Below are positions 13,001 through 27,400 of a DNA stretch of 64,000 nucleotides, piece after piece (position 1 is the stretch's first letter; each line of letters starts with the position of its first letter). The position numbers and the translations under genes were made by a program. The notes beneath the pieces were generated by a model that saw nothing but the letters and a program-made list of their open reading frames with translations, had not been told where the DNA came from and did not search any database. The DNA is from Fasciola hepatica (lineage: Eukaryota > Platyhelminthes > Trematoda > Plagiorchiida > Fasciolidae), in contig CANUEZ040000191.1 of assembly GCA_948099385.1 (NCBI GenBank), positions 2,418,001 to 2,482,000 of the forward strand, written 5' to 3'.

Positions 13001-15826
13001 TTGTTCGTGTCTCCGTGTGGGCTCTGTCCATGTGCAATGCTCATGATTCCCTTAGCGGATCAAACAGCTGTACAGTGCTTCCATCATTTTCAATGGTCAG
13101 TTCAGTGTTCAAGCTGCATGGAGAATCATATTATACAAATCTACTCTGCTACTGCTCTATTGCATTGTATGAGCAATCTGTGTGGGGATTGTTCATAAGG
13201 GAATGCCTTGGTTTTACTTAGGCCCATAAATAGAGGAGTGATGGAACATAGGATTGGATCGGTGTGCGAGAATTTGGTTGTTACCGTTCAAAGCGAAAGC
13301 GAAAGCCGAATCCAATTAGGGGACTGTGCTATATCATGTATTGTATATGTTGAACAAAGCTTTGAGACCCATATCGGATAGCCTTGTGGTTTTGGTGTTC
13401 GACTGACAATCGTTCACCCAAACCCTTGTTCTTGTCCCCGTGTGGGCTCTGTCCATGTGCAATGCTCATGATTCCCTTAGCGGATCAAACAGCTGTACAG
13501 TGCTTCCATCATTTTCAATGGTCAGTTCAGTGTTCAAACTGCATGGAGAATCATATTATACAAATCTACTCTGCTACTGCTCTATTGCATTGTATGAGCA
13601 ATCTGTGTGGGGATTGTTCATAAGGGAATGCCTTGGTTTTACTTAGGCCCATAAATAGAGAAGTGATGGAACATAGGATTGGATCGGTGCGCGAGAATTT
13701 GGTTGTTACCGTTCAAAGCGAAAGCGAAAGCCGAATCCAATTTGGGGATTGTGCTATATCTTGTAGTATATATGTTGAACAAAGCGTTGAGACCCATATC
13801 GGATAGCCTTGTGGTTTGGGTGTTCGACTGACAATCGTTCACCCAAACCCTTGTTCGTGTCCCCGTGTGGGCTCTGTCCATGTGCAATGCTCATGATTCC
13901 CTTAGCGGATCAAACAGCTATACAGTGCTTCCATAATTTTCAATGGTCAGTTCAGTGTTCAAGCTGCATGGAGAATCATATTATACAAATCTACTCTGCT
14001 ACTGCTCTATTGCATTGTATGAGCAATCTGTGTGGGGATTGTTCATAAGGGAATGCCTTGGTTTTACTTAGGCCCATAAATAGAGAAGTGATGGAACATA
14101 AGATTGGATCGGTGTGCGAGAATTTGGTTGTTACCGTTCGAAGCGAAAGCGAAATCCGAATCCAATTTGGGGATTGTGCTATATCATGTAGTGTATATGT
14201 TGAACAAAGCGTTGAGACCCATATCGGATAGCCTTGTGGTTTGGGTGTTCGACTGACAATCGTTCACCCAAACGCTTGTTCCTGTCCCCGTGTGGGCTCT
14301 GTCCATGTGCAATGCTCATGATTCCCTTAGCGGATCAAACAGCTCTACAGTGCTTCCATCATTTTCAATGGTCAGTTCAGTGTTCAAACTGCATGGAGAA
14401 TCATATTATACAAATCTACTCTGCTACTGCTCTATTGCATTGTATGAGCAATCTGTGTGGGGATTGTTCATAAGGGAATGCCTTGGTTTTACTTAGGCCC
14501 ATAAATAGAGAAGTGATGGAACATAGGATTGGATCGGTGTGCGAGAATTAGGTTGTTACCGTTCAAAGCCAAAGCGAAAGCGGAAGCCAATTTGGGGATT
14601 GTGCTATATCATGTATTGTATATGTTGAACAAAGCGTTGAGACCCATATCGGATAGCCTTGTGGTTTGGGTGTTCGACTGACATTCGTTCACCCCAACCC
14701 TTGTTCGTGTCCCCGTGTGGGCTCTGTCCATGTGCAATGCTCATGATTCCCTTAGCGGATCAAACAGCTGTACAGTGCTTCCATCATTTTAAATGGTCAG
14801 TTCAGTGTTCAAGCTGCATGGAGTATCATATTATACAAATCTACTCTGCTACTGCTCTATTGCATTGTATGAGCAATCTGTGTGGGGATTGTTCATAAGG
14901 GAATGCCTTGGTTTTACTTAGGCCCATAAATAGAGAAGTGATGGAACATAGGATTGGATCGGTGCGCGAGAATTTGGTTGTTACCGTTCAAAGCGAAAGC
15001 GAAAGCCGAATCCAATTTGGGGATTGTGCTATATCATGTAGTGTATAATTTGAACAAAGCGTTGAGACCCATATGGGATAGCCTTGTGGTTTGGGTGTTC
15101 GACTGACATTCGTTCACCCCAACCCTTGTTCCTGTCCCCGTGTGGGCTCTGTCCATGTGCAATGCTCATGATTCCCTTAGCGGATCAAACAGCTGTACAG
15201 TGCTTCCATCATTTTAAATGGTCAGTTCAGTGTTCAAGCTGCATGGAGTATCATATTATACAAATCTACTCTGCTACTGCTCTATTGCATTTTATGAGCA
15301 ATCTGTGTGGGGATTGTTCATAAGGGAATGCCCTGGTTTTACTTAGGCCCATAAATAGAGAAGTGATGGAACATAGGATTGGATCGGTGTGCGAGAATTT
15401 GGTTGTTACCTTTCAAAGCCAAAGCGAAAGCCGAATCCAATTTGGGGATTGTGCTATATAATGTATTGTATATGTTGAACAAAGCGTTGAGACCCATATC
15501 GGATAGCCTTGTGGTTTGGGTGTTCGACTGACAATCGTTCACCCCAACCCTTGTTCGTGTCCCCGTGTGGGCTCTGTCCATGTGCAATGCTCATGATTCC
15601 CTTAGCGGATCAAACAGCTGTACAGTGCTTCCATCATTTTCAATGGTCAGTTCAGTGTTCAAACTGCATGGAGAATCATATTATACAAATCTACTCTGCT
15701 ACTGCTCTATTGCATTGTATGAGCAATCTGTGTGGGGATTGTTCATAAGGGAATGCCTTGGTTTTACTCAGGCCCATAAATAGAGAAGTGATGGAACATA
15801 GGATTGGATCGGTGTGCGAGAATTTG
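10038..15826. repeat. 7-monomer (2975-bp) higher-order duplication
   Basis: Segment 10038-12851 aligns with 13013-15826 at a fixed offset of 2975 bp, exactly seven monomers. Diagnostic changes shared by both copies: AGAGGAGTG at 10257/13232; TTAGGGGACTG at 10341/13316; GTGGTTTTGGTG at about 10410/13385; AAACGCTTGTTCCTG near 11294/14269; TGTATAATTTG near 12066/15041; TGCATTTTATGAG near 12311/15286; GCCCTGG near 12355/15330; TTTTACTCAGG near 12787/15762. By eye I found fewer than ten differences over about 2.8 kb, three of them clustered near 10372-10400, which looks like a small conversion patch. The aligned copies end sharply: the left junction follows TCTCCG versus TCCCCG, the right precedes GATTG versus GGTTG. 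Confidence 0.92.
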
Positions 15827-18800
15827 GTTGTTACCGTTCAAAGCCAAAGCGAAAGCCGAATCCAATTTGGGGATTGTGCTATATCATGAAGTGTTTATTT
15901 TGAACAAAGCGTTGAGACCCATATGGGATAGCCTTGTGGTTTGGGTGTTCGACTGACAATCGTTCACCCAAACCCTTGTTCGTGTCCCCGTGTGGGCTCT
16001 GTCCATGTGCAATGCTCATGATTCCCTTAGCGGATCAACCAGATCTACAGTGCTTCCATCATTTTCAATGGTCAGTTCAGTGTTCAAGCTGCATGGAGAA
16101 TCATATTATACAAATCTACTCTGCTACTGCTCTATTGCATTGTATGAGCAATCCGTGTGGGGATTGTTCATAAGGGAATGCCTTGGTTTTACTTAGGCCC
16201 ATAAATAGAGAAGTGATGGAACATAGGATTGGATCGGTGCGCGAGAATTTGGTTGTTACCGTTCAAAGCGAAAGCGAAAGCCGAATCCAATTTGGGGATT
16301 GTGCTATATCATGTAGTGTATATTTTGAACAAAGCGTTGAGACCCATATGGGATAGCCTTGTGGTTTTGGTGTTCGACTGACAATCGTTCACCCAAACCC
16401 TTGTTCGTGTCCCCGTGTGGGCTCTGTCCATGTGCAATGCTCATGATTCCCTTAGCGGATCAACCAGCTCTACAGTGCTTCCATCATTTTCAATGGTCAG
16501 TTCAGTGTTCAAGCTGCATGGAGAATCATATTATACAAATGTACTCTGCTACTGCTCTATTGCATTGTATGAGCAATCTGTGTGGGGATTGTTCATAAGG
16601 GAATGCCTTGGTTTTACTTAGGCCCATAAATAGAGAAGTGATGGAACATAAGATTGGATCGGTGTGCGAGAATTTGGTTGTTACCGTTCAATGCGAAAGC
16701 GAAAGCCAAAGCCAATTTGGGGATTGTGCTATATCATGTGTTGTATATGTTGAACAAAGCGTTGAGACCCATATCGGATAGCCTTGTGGTTTGGGTGTTC
16801 GACTGACAATCTTTCACCCCAACCCTTGTTCGTGTCCCCGTGTGGGCTCTGTCCATGTGCAATGCTCATGATTCCCTTAGCGGATCAACCAGATCTACAG
16901 TGCTTCCATAATTTTCAATGGTCAGTTCAGTGTTCAAGCTGCATGGAGAATCATATTATACAAATCTACTCTGCTACTGCTCTATTGCATTGTATGAGCA
17001 ATCTGTGTGGGGATTGTTCATAAGGGAATGCCTTGGTTTTACTTAGGCCCATAAATAGAGAAGTGATGGAACATAGGATTGGATCGGTGTGCGAGAATTT
17101 GGTTGTTACCGTTCAAAGCGAAAGCGAAATCCGAATCCAATTTGGGGATTGTGCTATATCATGTAGTGTATATGTTGAACAAAGCGTTGAGACCCATATC
17201 GGATAGCCTTGTGGTTTGGGTGTTCGACTGACATTCGTTCACCCCAACCCTTGTTCGTGTCCCCGTGTGGGCTCTGTCCATGTGCAATGCTCATGATTCC
17301 CTTAGCGGATCAAACAGCTGTACAGTGCTTCCATCATTTTCAATGGTCAGTTCAGTGTTCAAGCTGCATGGAGAATCATATTATACAAATCTACTCTGCT
17401 ACTGCTCTATTGCATTGTATGAGCAATCTGTGTGGGGATTGTTCATAAGGGAATGCCTTGGTTTTACTTAGGCCCATAAATAGAGAAGTGATGGAACATA
17501 AGATTGGATCGGTGTGCGAGATTTTGGTTGTTACCGTTGAAAGCGAAAGCGAAATCCGAATCCAATTTGGGGATTGTGCTATATCATGTATTGTATATGT
17601 TGAACAAAGCGTTCAGACCCATATGGGATAGCCTTGTGGTTTGGGTGTTCGACTGACGTTCGTTCACCCCAACCCTTGTTCGTGTCCCCGTGTGGGCTCT
17701 GTCCATGTGCAATGCTCATGATTCCCTTAGCGGATCAAACAGCTGTACAGTGCTTCCATCATTTTAAATGGTCAGTTCAGTGTTTAAGCTGCATGGAGTA
17801 TCATATTATACAAATCTACTCTGCTACTGCTCTATTGCATTGTATGAGCAATCTGTGTGGGGATTGTTCATAAGGGAATGCCTTGGTTTTACTTAGGCCC
17901 ATAAATAGAGAAGTGATGGAAAATAGGATTGGGTCGGTGCGCGAGAATTTGGTTGTTACCGTTCAAAGCCAAAGCGGAAGCCGAATCCAATTTGGGGATT
18001 GGGCTATATCATGTATTGTATATGTTGAACAAAGCGTTGAGACCCATATCGGATAGCCTTGTGGTTTGGGTGTTTGACTGACATTCGTTCACCCCAACCC
18101 TTGTTCGTGTCCCCGTGTGGGCTCTGTCCATGTGCAATGCTCATGATTCCCTTAGCGGATCAACCAGCTCTACAGTGCTTCCATCATTTTCAATGGTCAG
18201 TTCAGTGTTCAAACTGCATGGAGAATCATATTATACAAATCTACTCTGCTACTGCTCTATTGCATTGTATGAGCAATCTGTGTGGGGATTGTTCATAAGG
18301 GAATGCCTTGGTTTTACTTAGGCCCATAAATAGAGAAATGATGGAACATAGGATTGGATCGGTGCGCGAGAATTTGGTTGTTACCGTTCAAAGCCAAAGC
18401 GAAAGCCGAAGCCAATTTGGGGATTGTGCTATATCATGTATTGTATATGTTGAACAAAGCGTTGAGACCCATATCGGATAGCCTTGTGGTTTGGGTGTTC
18501 GACTGACAATCTTTCACCCCAACCCTTGTTCGTGTCCCCGTGTGGGCTCTGTCCATGTGCAATGCTCATGATTCCCTTAGCGGATCAACCAGATCTACAG
18601 TGCTTCCATCATTTTCAATGGTCAGTTCAGTGTTCAAGCTGCATGGAGTATCATATTATACAAATCTACTCTGCTACTGCTCTATTGCATTGTATGAGCA
18701 ATCTGTGTGGGGATTGTTCATAAGGGAATGCCTTGGTTTTACTTAGGCCCATAAATAGAGAAGTGATGGAACATAGGATTGGATCGGTGCGCGAGAATTT

Positions 18801-19599
18801 GGTTGTTACCGTTCAAAGCGAAAGCGAAAGCCGAAGCCAATTTGGGGATTGTGCTATATCATGTATTGTATATGTTGAACAAAGCGTTGAGACCCATATC
18901 GGATAGCCTTGTGGTTTGGGTGTTCGACTGACAATCTTTCACCCCAACCCTTGTTCGTGTCCCCGTGTGGGCTCTGTCCATGTGCAATGCTCATGATTCC
19001 CTTAGCGGATCAACCAGATCTACAGTGCTTCCATAATTTTCAATGGTCAGTTCAGTGTTCAAGCTGCATGGAGAATCATATTATACAAATCTACTCTGCT
19101 ACTGCTCTATTGCATTGTATGAGCAATCTGTGTGGGGATTGTTCATAAGGGAATGCCTTGGTTTTACTTAGGCCCATAAATAGAGAAGTGATGGAACATA
19201 GGATTGGATCGGTGTGCGAGAATTTGGTTGTTACCGTTCAAAGCGAAAGCGAAAGCCGAATCCAATTTGGGGATTGTGCTATATCATGTAGTGTATATTT
19301 TGAACAAAGCGTTGAGACCCATATCGGATAGCCTTGTGGTTTGGGTGTTCGACTGACAATCGTTCACCCCAACCCTTGTTCGTGTCCCCGTGTGGGCTCT
19401 GTCCATGTGCAGTGCTCATGATTCCCTTAGCGGATCAACCAGCTCTACAGTGCTTCCATCATTTTCAATGGTCAGTTCAGTGTTCAAGCTGCATGGAGAA
19501 TCATATTATACAAATCTAATCTGCTACTGCTCTATTGCATTGTATGAGCAATCTGTGTGGGGATTGTTCATAAGGGAATGCCTTGGTTTTACTTAGGCC
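15827..19599. repeat. Sub-array with a faint third 7-mer copy and AGATCT-bearing monomers
   Basis: Monomers from 15934 to 19334. The copy at 16359 carries GTGGTTTTGGTG plus TATTTTGAACAAAGCG and CCATATGGG just before it, matching the copy at 10409 at twice 2975 bp, so a trace of the 7-monomer period persists. Neighbouring copies do not match the 7-mer. Copies at 15934, 16784, 18484 and 18909 carry CAACCAGATCTACAG instead of CAAACAGCTGTACAG. Those at 16784, 18484 and 18909 also read GACAATCTTTCACC. Confidence 0.85.
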
Positions 19600-21850
19600 C
19601 ATAAATAGAGAAGTGATGGAACATAGGATTGGATCGGTGCGCGAGAATTTGGTTGTTACCGTTCAAAGCGAAAGCGAAAGCCGAATCCAATTTGGGGATT
19701 GTGCTATATCATGTGTTGTATATTTTGAACAAAGCGTTCAGACCCATATGGGATAGCCTTGTGGTTTTGGTGTTCGACTGACAATCGTTCACCCAAACCC
19801 ATGTTCGTGTCCCCGTGTGGGCTCTGTCCATGTGCAACGCTCATGATTCCCTTAGCGGATCAACCAGCTCTACAGTGCTTCCATCATTTTCAATGGTCAG
19901 TTCAGTGTTCAAGCTGCATGGAGAATCATATTATACAAATCTACTCTGCTACTGCTCTATTGCATTGTATGAGCAATCTGTGTGGGGATTGTTCATAAGG
20001 GAATGCCTTGGTTTTACTTAGGCCCATAAATAGAGAAGTGATGGAACATAAGATTGGATCGGTGCGCGAGAATTTGGTTGTTACCGTTCAAAGCGAAAGC
20101 GAAAGCGGAAGCCAATTTGGGGATTGTGCTATATCATGTATTGTATATGTTGAACGAAGCGTTGAGACCCATATCGGATAGCCTTGTGGTTTGGGTGTTC
20201 GACTGACAATCGTTCACCCCAACCCTTGTTCGTGTCCCCGTGTGGGCTCTGTCCATGTGCAATGCTCATGATTCCCTTAGCGGATCAACCAGATCTACAG
20301 TGCTTCCATCATTTTCAATGGTCAGTTCAGTGTTCAAGCTGCATGGAGAATCATATCATACAAATCTACTCTGCTACTGCTCTATTGCATTGTATGAGCA
20401 ATCTGTGTGGGGATTGTTCATAAGGGAATGCCTTGGTTTTACTTAGGCCCATAAATAGAGAAGTGATGGAACATAGGATTGGATCGGTGCGCGAGAATTT
20501 GGTTGTTACCGTTCAAAGCGAAAGCGAAAGCCGAATCCAATTTGGGGATTGTGCTATATCATGTAGTGTATATTTTGAACAAAGCGTTCAGACCCATATG
20601 GGATAGCCTTGTGGTTTTGGTGTTCGACTGACAATCGTTCACCCAAACCCATGTTCGTGTCCCCGTGTGGGCTCTGTCCATGTGCAACGCTCATGATTCC
20701 CTTAGCGGATCAACCAGCTCTACAGTGCTTCCATCATTTTCAATGGTCAGTTCAGTGTTCAAGCTGCATGGAGAATCATATTATACAAATCTACTCTGCT
20801 ACTGCTCTATTGCATTGTATGAGCAATCTGTGTGGGGATTGTTCATAAGGGAATGCCTTGGTTTTACTTAGGCCCATAAATAGAGAAGTGATGGAACATA
20901 AGATTGGATCGGTGCGCGAGAATTTGGTTGTTACCGTTCAAAGCGAAAGCGAAAGCCGAAGCCAATTTGGGGATTGTGCTATATCATGTATTGTATATGT
21001 TGAACGAAGCGTTGAGACCCATATCGGATAGCCTTGTGGTTTGGGTGTTCGACTGACAATCGTTCACCCCAACCCTTGTTCGTGTCCCCGTGTGGGCTCT
21101 GTCCATGTGCAATGCTCATGATTCCCTTAGCGGATCAACCAGATCTACAGTGCTTCCATCATTTTCAATGGTCAGTTCAGTGTTCAAGCTGCATGGAGAA
21201 TCATATCATACAAATCTACTCTGCTACTGCTCTATTGCATTGTATGAGCAATCTGTGTGGGGATTGTTCATAAGGGAATGCCTTGGTTTTACTTAGGCCC
21301 ATAAATAGAGAAGTGATGGAACATAGGATTGGATCGGTGTGCGAGAATTTGGTTTTTACCGTTCAAAGCGAAAGCGAAAGCCGAATCCAATTTGGGGATT
21401 GTGCTATATCATGTATTGTATATGTTGAACAAAGCGTTGAGACCCATATCGGATAGCCTTGTGGCTTGGGTGTTCGACTGACAATCGTTCACCCAAACCC
21501 ATGTTCGTGTCCCCGTGTGGGCTCTGTCCATGTGCAACGCTCATGATTCCCTTAGCGGATCAACCAGCTCTACAGTGCTTCCATCATTTTCAATGGTCAG
21601 TTCAGTGTTCAAGCTGCATGGAGAATCATATTATACAAATCTACTCTGCTACTGCTCTATTGCATTGTATGAGCAATCTGTGTGGGGATTGTTCATAAGG
21701 GAATGCCTTGGTTTTACTTAGGCCCATAAATAGAGAAGTGATGGAACATAAGATTGGATCGGTGCGCGAGAATTTGGTTGTTACCGTTCAAAGCGAAAGC
21801 GAAAGCCAAAGCCAATTTGGGGATTGTGCTATATCATGTATTGTATATGT
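19600..21850. repeat. 2-monomer (850-bp) higher-order repeat, about 2.6 units
   Basis: Two monomer types alternate. Type one (19759, 20609, 21459) has ACCCAAACCCATGTTCG and GCAACGCTC. Type two (20184, 21034) has CAACCAGATCTACAG, AATCATATCATAC and, upstream, GTTGAACGAAGCG. The first two units match closely across 850 bp. I noted AAAGCGGAAGCC versus AAAGCCGAAGCC near 20104/20954 and GTGTTGTA versus GTAGTGTA near 19713/20563. The third unit has already diverged (GTGGCTTGGG at about 21463, GGTTTTTACC near 21352). Confidence 0.9.
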
Positions 21851-24433
21851 TGAACAAAGCGTTGAGACCCATATCGGATAGCCTTGTGGTTTCGGTGTTC
21901 GACTGACAATCGTTCACCCCAAGCCTTGATCGTGTCCCCGTGTAGGCTCTGTCCATGTGCAATGCTCATGATTCCCTTAGCGGATCAACCAGATCTACAG
22001 TGCTTCCATAATTTTCAATGGTCAGTTCAGTGTTCAAGCTGCATGGAGAATCATATTATACAAATCTACTCTGCTACTGCTCTATTGCATTGTATGAGCA
22101 ATCTGTGTGGGGATTGTTCATAAGGGAATGCCTTGGTTTTACTTAGGCCCATAAATAGAGAAGTGATGGAACATAAGATTGGATCGGTGCGCGAGAATTT
22201 GGTTGTTACCGTTCAAAGCGAAAGCGAAAGCCAAAGCCAATTTGGGGATTGTGCTATATCATGTATTGTATATGTTGAACAAAGCGTTGAGACCCATATC
22301 GGATAGCCTTGTGGTTTGGGTGTTCGACTGACAATCTTTCACCCCAACCCTTGTTCGTGTCTCCGTGTGGGCTCTGTCCATGTGCAATGCTCATGATTCC
22401 CTTAGCGGATCAACCAGATCTACAGTGCTTCCATAATTTTCAATGGTCAGTTCAGTGTTCAAGCTGCATGGAGAATCATATCATACAAATCTACTCTGCT
22501 ACTGCTCTATTGCATTGTATGAGCAATCTGTGTGGGGATTGTTCATAAGGGAATGCCTTGGTTTTACTTAGGCCCATAAATAGAGAAGTGATGGAACATA
22601 GGATTGGATCGGTGTGCGAGAATTTGGTTGTTACCTTTCAAAGCCAAAGCGAAAGCCGAAGCCAATTTGGGGATTGTGCTATATCATGTATTGTATATGT
22701 TGAACAAAGCGTTGAGACCCATATCGGATAGCCTTGTGGTTTGGGTGTTCGACTGACATTCGTTCACCCCAACCCTTGTTCGTGTCCCCGTGTGGGCTCT
22801 GTCCATGTGCAATGCTCATGATTCCCTTAGCGGATCAAACAGCTGTACAGTGCTTCCATCATTTTCAATGGTCAGTTCAGTGTTCAAGCTGCATGGAGAA
22901 TCATATTATACAAATCTACTCTGCTACTGCTCTATTGCATTGTATGAGCAATCTGTGTGGGGATTGTTCATAAGGGAATGCCTTGGTTTTACTTAGGCCC
23001 ATAAATAGAGAAGTGATGGAACATAAGATTGGATCGGTGTGCGAGATTTTGGTTGTTACCGTTCAAAGCGAAAGCGAAATCCGAATCCAATTTGGGGATT
23101 GTGCTATATCATGTATTGTATATGTTGAACAAAGCGTTCAGACCCATATCGGATAGCCTTGTGGTTTGGGATTTCGACTGACGTTCGTTCACCCAAACCC
23201 TTGTTCGTGTCCCCGTGTGGGCTCTGTCCATGTGCAATGCTCATGATTCCCTTAGCGGATCAAACAGCTCTACAGTGCTTCCATCATTTTCAATGGTCAG
23301 TTCAGTGTTCAAGCTGCATGGAGAATCATATTATACAAATCTACTCTGCTACTGCTCTATTGCATTGTATGAGCAATCTGTGTGGGGATTGTTCATAAGG
23401 GAATGCCTTGGTTTTACTTAGGCCCATAAATAGAGAAGTGATGGAACATAGGATTGGATCGGTGCGCGAGAATTTGGTTGTTACCGTTCAAAGCGAAAGC
23501 GAAAGCCAAAGCCAATTTGGGGATTGTGCTATATCATGTATTGTATATGTTGAACAAAGCGTTGAGACCCATATCGGATAGCCTTGTGGTTTGGGTGTTC
23601 GACTGACAATCTTTCACCCCAACCCTTGTTCGTGTCCCCGTGTGGGCTCTGTCCATGTGCAATGCTCATGATTCCCTTAGCGGATCAACCAGATCTACAG
23701 TGCTTCCATAATTTTCAATGGTCAGTTCAGTGTTCAAGCTGCATGGAGAATCATATTATACAAATCTACTCTGCTACTGCTCTATTGCATTGTATGAGCA
23801 ATCTGTGTGGGGATTGTTCATAAGGGAATGCCTTGGTTTTACTTAGGCCCATAAATAGAGAAGTGATGGAACATAATACTGGATCGTTGTGCGAGATTTT
23901 GGTTGTTACCGTTGAAAGCAAAAGCGAAATCCGAAGCCAATTTGGGGATTGTGCTATATCATGTATTGTATATGTTGAAGAAAGCGTTCAGACCCATATC
24001 GGATAGCCTTGTAGTTTGGGTGTTCGACTGACATTCGTTCACCCCAACCCTTGTTCGTGTCCCCGTGTGGGCTCTGTCCATGTGCAATGCTCATGATTCC
24101 CTTAGCGGATCAAACAGCTGTACAGTGCTTCCATCATTTTCAATGGTCAGTTCAGTGTTCAAGCTGCATGGAGAATCATATTATACAAATCTACTCTGCT
24201 ACTGCTCTATTGCATTGTATGAGCAATCTGTGTGGGGATTGTTCATAAGGGAATGCCTTGGTTTTACTTAGGCCCATAAATAGAGAAATGATGGAACATA
24301 GGATTGGATCGGTGTGCGAGAATTTGGTTGTTACCGTTCAAAGCGAAAGCGAAAGCCGAAGCCAATTTGGGGATTGTGCTATATCATATAATGTATATGC
24401 TGAACAAAGCGTTGAGACCCACATCGGATAGCC
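21851..24433. repeat. Sub-array echoing 17.2-17.8 kb at 13-monomer distance
   Basis: Monomers 21884, 22309, 22734, 23159, 23584 and 24009. The stretch around 22996-23190 shares GCGAGATTTTGGTTG, AAATCCGAATCC and GACTGACGTTCG with 17471-17660, at an offset of 5525 bp (13 x 425). A further GAGATTTTGG copy at about 23894 also has AACATAATACTGG and GCAAAAGCG. Copies 22309 and 23584 carry GACAATCTTTCACC with AGATCT, as do 16784 and 18909. Confidence 0.85.
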
Positions 24434-27400
24434 TTGTGATATGGGTGTTCGACTGACAATCGTTCACCCCAACCCTTGTTCGTGTCCCCGTGTGGGCTCT
24501 GTCCATGTGCAATGCTCATGATTCCCTTAGCGGTTCAAACAGCTGTACAGTGCTTCCATCATTTTCAATGGTCAGTTCAGTGTTCAAGCTGCATGGAGAA
24601 TCATATTATACAAATCTACTCTGCTACTGCTCTATTGCATTGTATGAGCAATCTGTGGGGATTGTTCATAAGGGAATGCCTTGGTTTTACTTAGGCCCAT
24701 AAATAGAGGAGTGATGGAACATGGGATTGGATCGGTGTGCGAGAATTTGGTTGTTACCGTTCAAAGCGAAAGCGAAAGCCGAAGCCAATTTGGGGATTGT
24801 GCTTTATCACGTATTGTATATGTTGAACAAAGCGTTGAGACCCATATCGGATAGCCTTGTGGTTGGGTGTTCGACTGACAATCGTTCACTCCAACACTTG
24901 TTCGTGTCGCCGTGTGGGCTCTGTCCATGTGCAATGCTCATGATTCCCTTAGCGGATCAAACAGCTGTACAGTGCTTCCATCATTTTCAATGGTCAGTTC
25001 AGTGTTCAAGCTGCATGGAGAATCATATTATACAAATCTACTCTGCTACTGCTCTATTGCATTGTATGAGCAATCTGTGTGGGGATTGTTCATAAGGGAA
25101 TGCCTTGGATTTACTCAGGCCCATATATAGAGAAGTGATGGAACATAGGATTGGATCGGTGCGCGAGAATTTGGTTGTTACCGTTCAAAGCGAAAGCGAA
25201 AGCCGAATCCAATTTGGGGATTGTGCTACATAATGTATTGTATATGTTGAACAAAGCGTTGAGACCCATATCGGATAGCCTTGTGGTTTGGGTGTTCGAC
25301 TGACATTCGTTCTCCCCAACCCTTGTTCGTGTCACCGTGTGGGCTCTGTCCATGTGCAATGCTCATGATTCCCTTAGCGGATCAAACAGCTGTACAGTGC
25401 TTCCATCATTTTCAATGGTCAGTTCAGTGTTCAAGCTGCATGGAGAATCATATTATACAAATCTACTCTGCTACTGCTCTATTGCATTGTATGAGCAATC
25501 TGTGTGGGGATTGTTCATAAGGGAATGCCTTGGTTTTACTTAGGCCCATAAATAGAGAAGTGATGGAACATAGGATTGGATCGGTCCGCGAGAATTTGGT
25601 TGTTACCGTTCAAAGCGAAAGCGAAAGCCGAATCCAATTTGGGGATTGTGCTATATCATGTAGTGTATATGTTGAACAAAGCGTTCAGACCCATATCGGA
25701 TAGCCTTGTGGTTTGGGTGTTCGACTGACATTCGTTCACCCCAACCCTTGTTCGTGTCTCCGTGTGGGCTCTGTCCATGTGCAATGCTCATGATTCCCTT
25801 AGCGGATCAAACAGCTGTACAGTGCTTCCATCATTTTCAATGGTCAGTTCAGTGTTCAAGCTGCTTGCAGAATCATATTATACAAATCTAATCTGCTACT
25901 GCTCTATTGCATTGTATGAGCAATCTGTGTGGGGATTGTTCATAAGGGAATGCCTTGGTTTTACTTAGGCCCATAAATAGAGAAGTGATGGAACATAGGA
26001 TTGGATCGGTGCGCGAGAATTTGGTTGTTACCGTTCAAAGCGAAAGCGAAAGCCGAAGCCAATTTGGGGATTGTGCTATATCATGTATTGTATATGTTGA
26101 ACAAAGCGTTGAGACCCATATCGGATAGCCTTGTGGTTTGGGTGTTCGACTGACAATCGTTCACCCCAACCCTTGTTCGTGTCCCCGTGTGGGCTCTGTC
26201 CATGTGCAATGCTCATGATTACCTTAGCGGATCAAACAGCTGTACAGTGCTTCCATCATTTTCAATGGTCAGTTCAGTGTTCAAGCTGCATGGAGAATCA
26301 TATAATACAAATCTACTCTGCTACTGCTCTATTGCATTGTATGAGCAATCTGTGTGGGGATTGTTCATAAGGGAATGCCTTGGTTTTACTTAGGCCCATA
26401 AATAGAGAAGTGATGGAACATGGGATTGGATCGGTGTGCGAGAATTTGGTTGTTACCGTTCAAAGCGAAAGCGAAAGCCGAAGCCAATTTGGGGACTGTG
26501 CTATATCATGTATTGTATATGTTGAACAAAGCGTTGAGACCCATATCGGATAGCCTTGTGGTTTGGGTGTTCGACTGACAATCCCTAACCCCGACCCTTG
26601 TTCGTGTCTCCGTGTGGGCTCTGTCCATGTGCAATGCTCATGATTCCCTTAGCGGATCAACCAGCTGTACAGTGCTTCCATCATTTTCAATGGTCAGTTC
26701 AGTGTTCAAGCTGCATGGAGAATCATATTATACAAATCTACTCTGCTACTGCTCTATTGCATTGTATGAGCAATCTGTGTGGGGATTGTTCATAAGGGAA
26801 TGCCTTGGTTTTACTTAGGCCCATAAATAGAGAAGTGATGGAACATAGGATTGGATCGGTCCGCGAGAATTTGATTGTTACCGTTCAAAGCGAAAGCGAA
26901 AGCCGAAGCCAATTTGGGGATTGTGCTATATCATGTATTGTATATGTTGAACAAAGCGTTGAGACCCATATCGGATAGCCTTGTGGTTTGGGTGTTCGAC
27001 TGACAATCGTTCACCCCAACCCTTGTTCGTGTCCCCGTGTGGGCTCTGTCCATGTGCAATGCTCATGATTCCCTTAGCGGATCAAACAGCTGTACAGTGC
27101 TTCCATCATTTTCAATGGTCAGTTCAGTGTTCAAGCTGCATGGAGAATCATATTATACAAATCTACTCTGCTACTGCTCTATTGCATTGTATGAGCAATC
27201 TGTGTGGGGATTGTTCATAAGGGAATGCCTTGGTTTTACTTAGGCCCATAAATAGAGAAGTGATGGAAAATAGGATTGGATCGGTGTGCGAGAATTTGGT
27301 TGTTACCGTTCAAAGCGAAAGCGAAAGCCGAATCCAATTTGGGGATTGTGCTATATCATGTATTGTATATGTTGAACGAAGCGTTGAGACCCATATCGGA

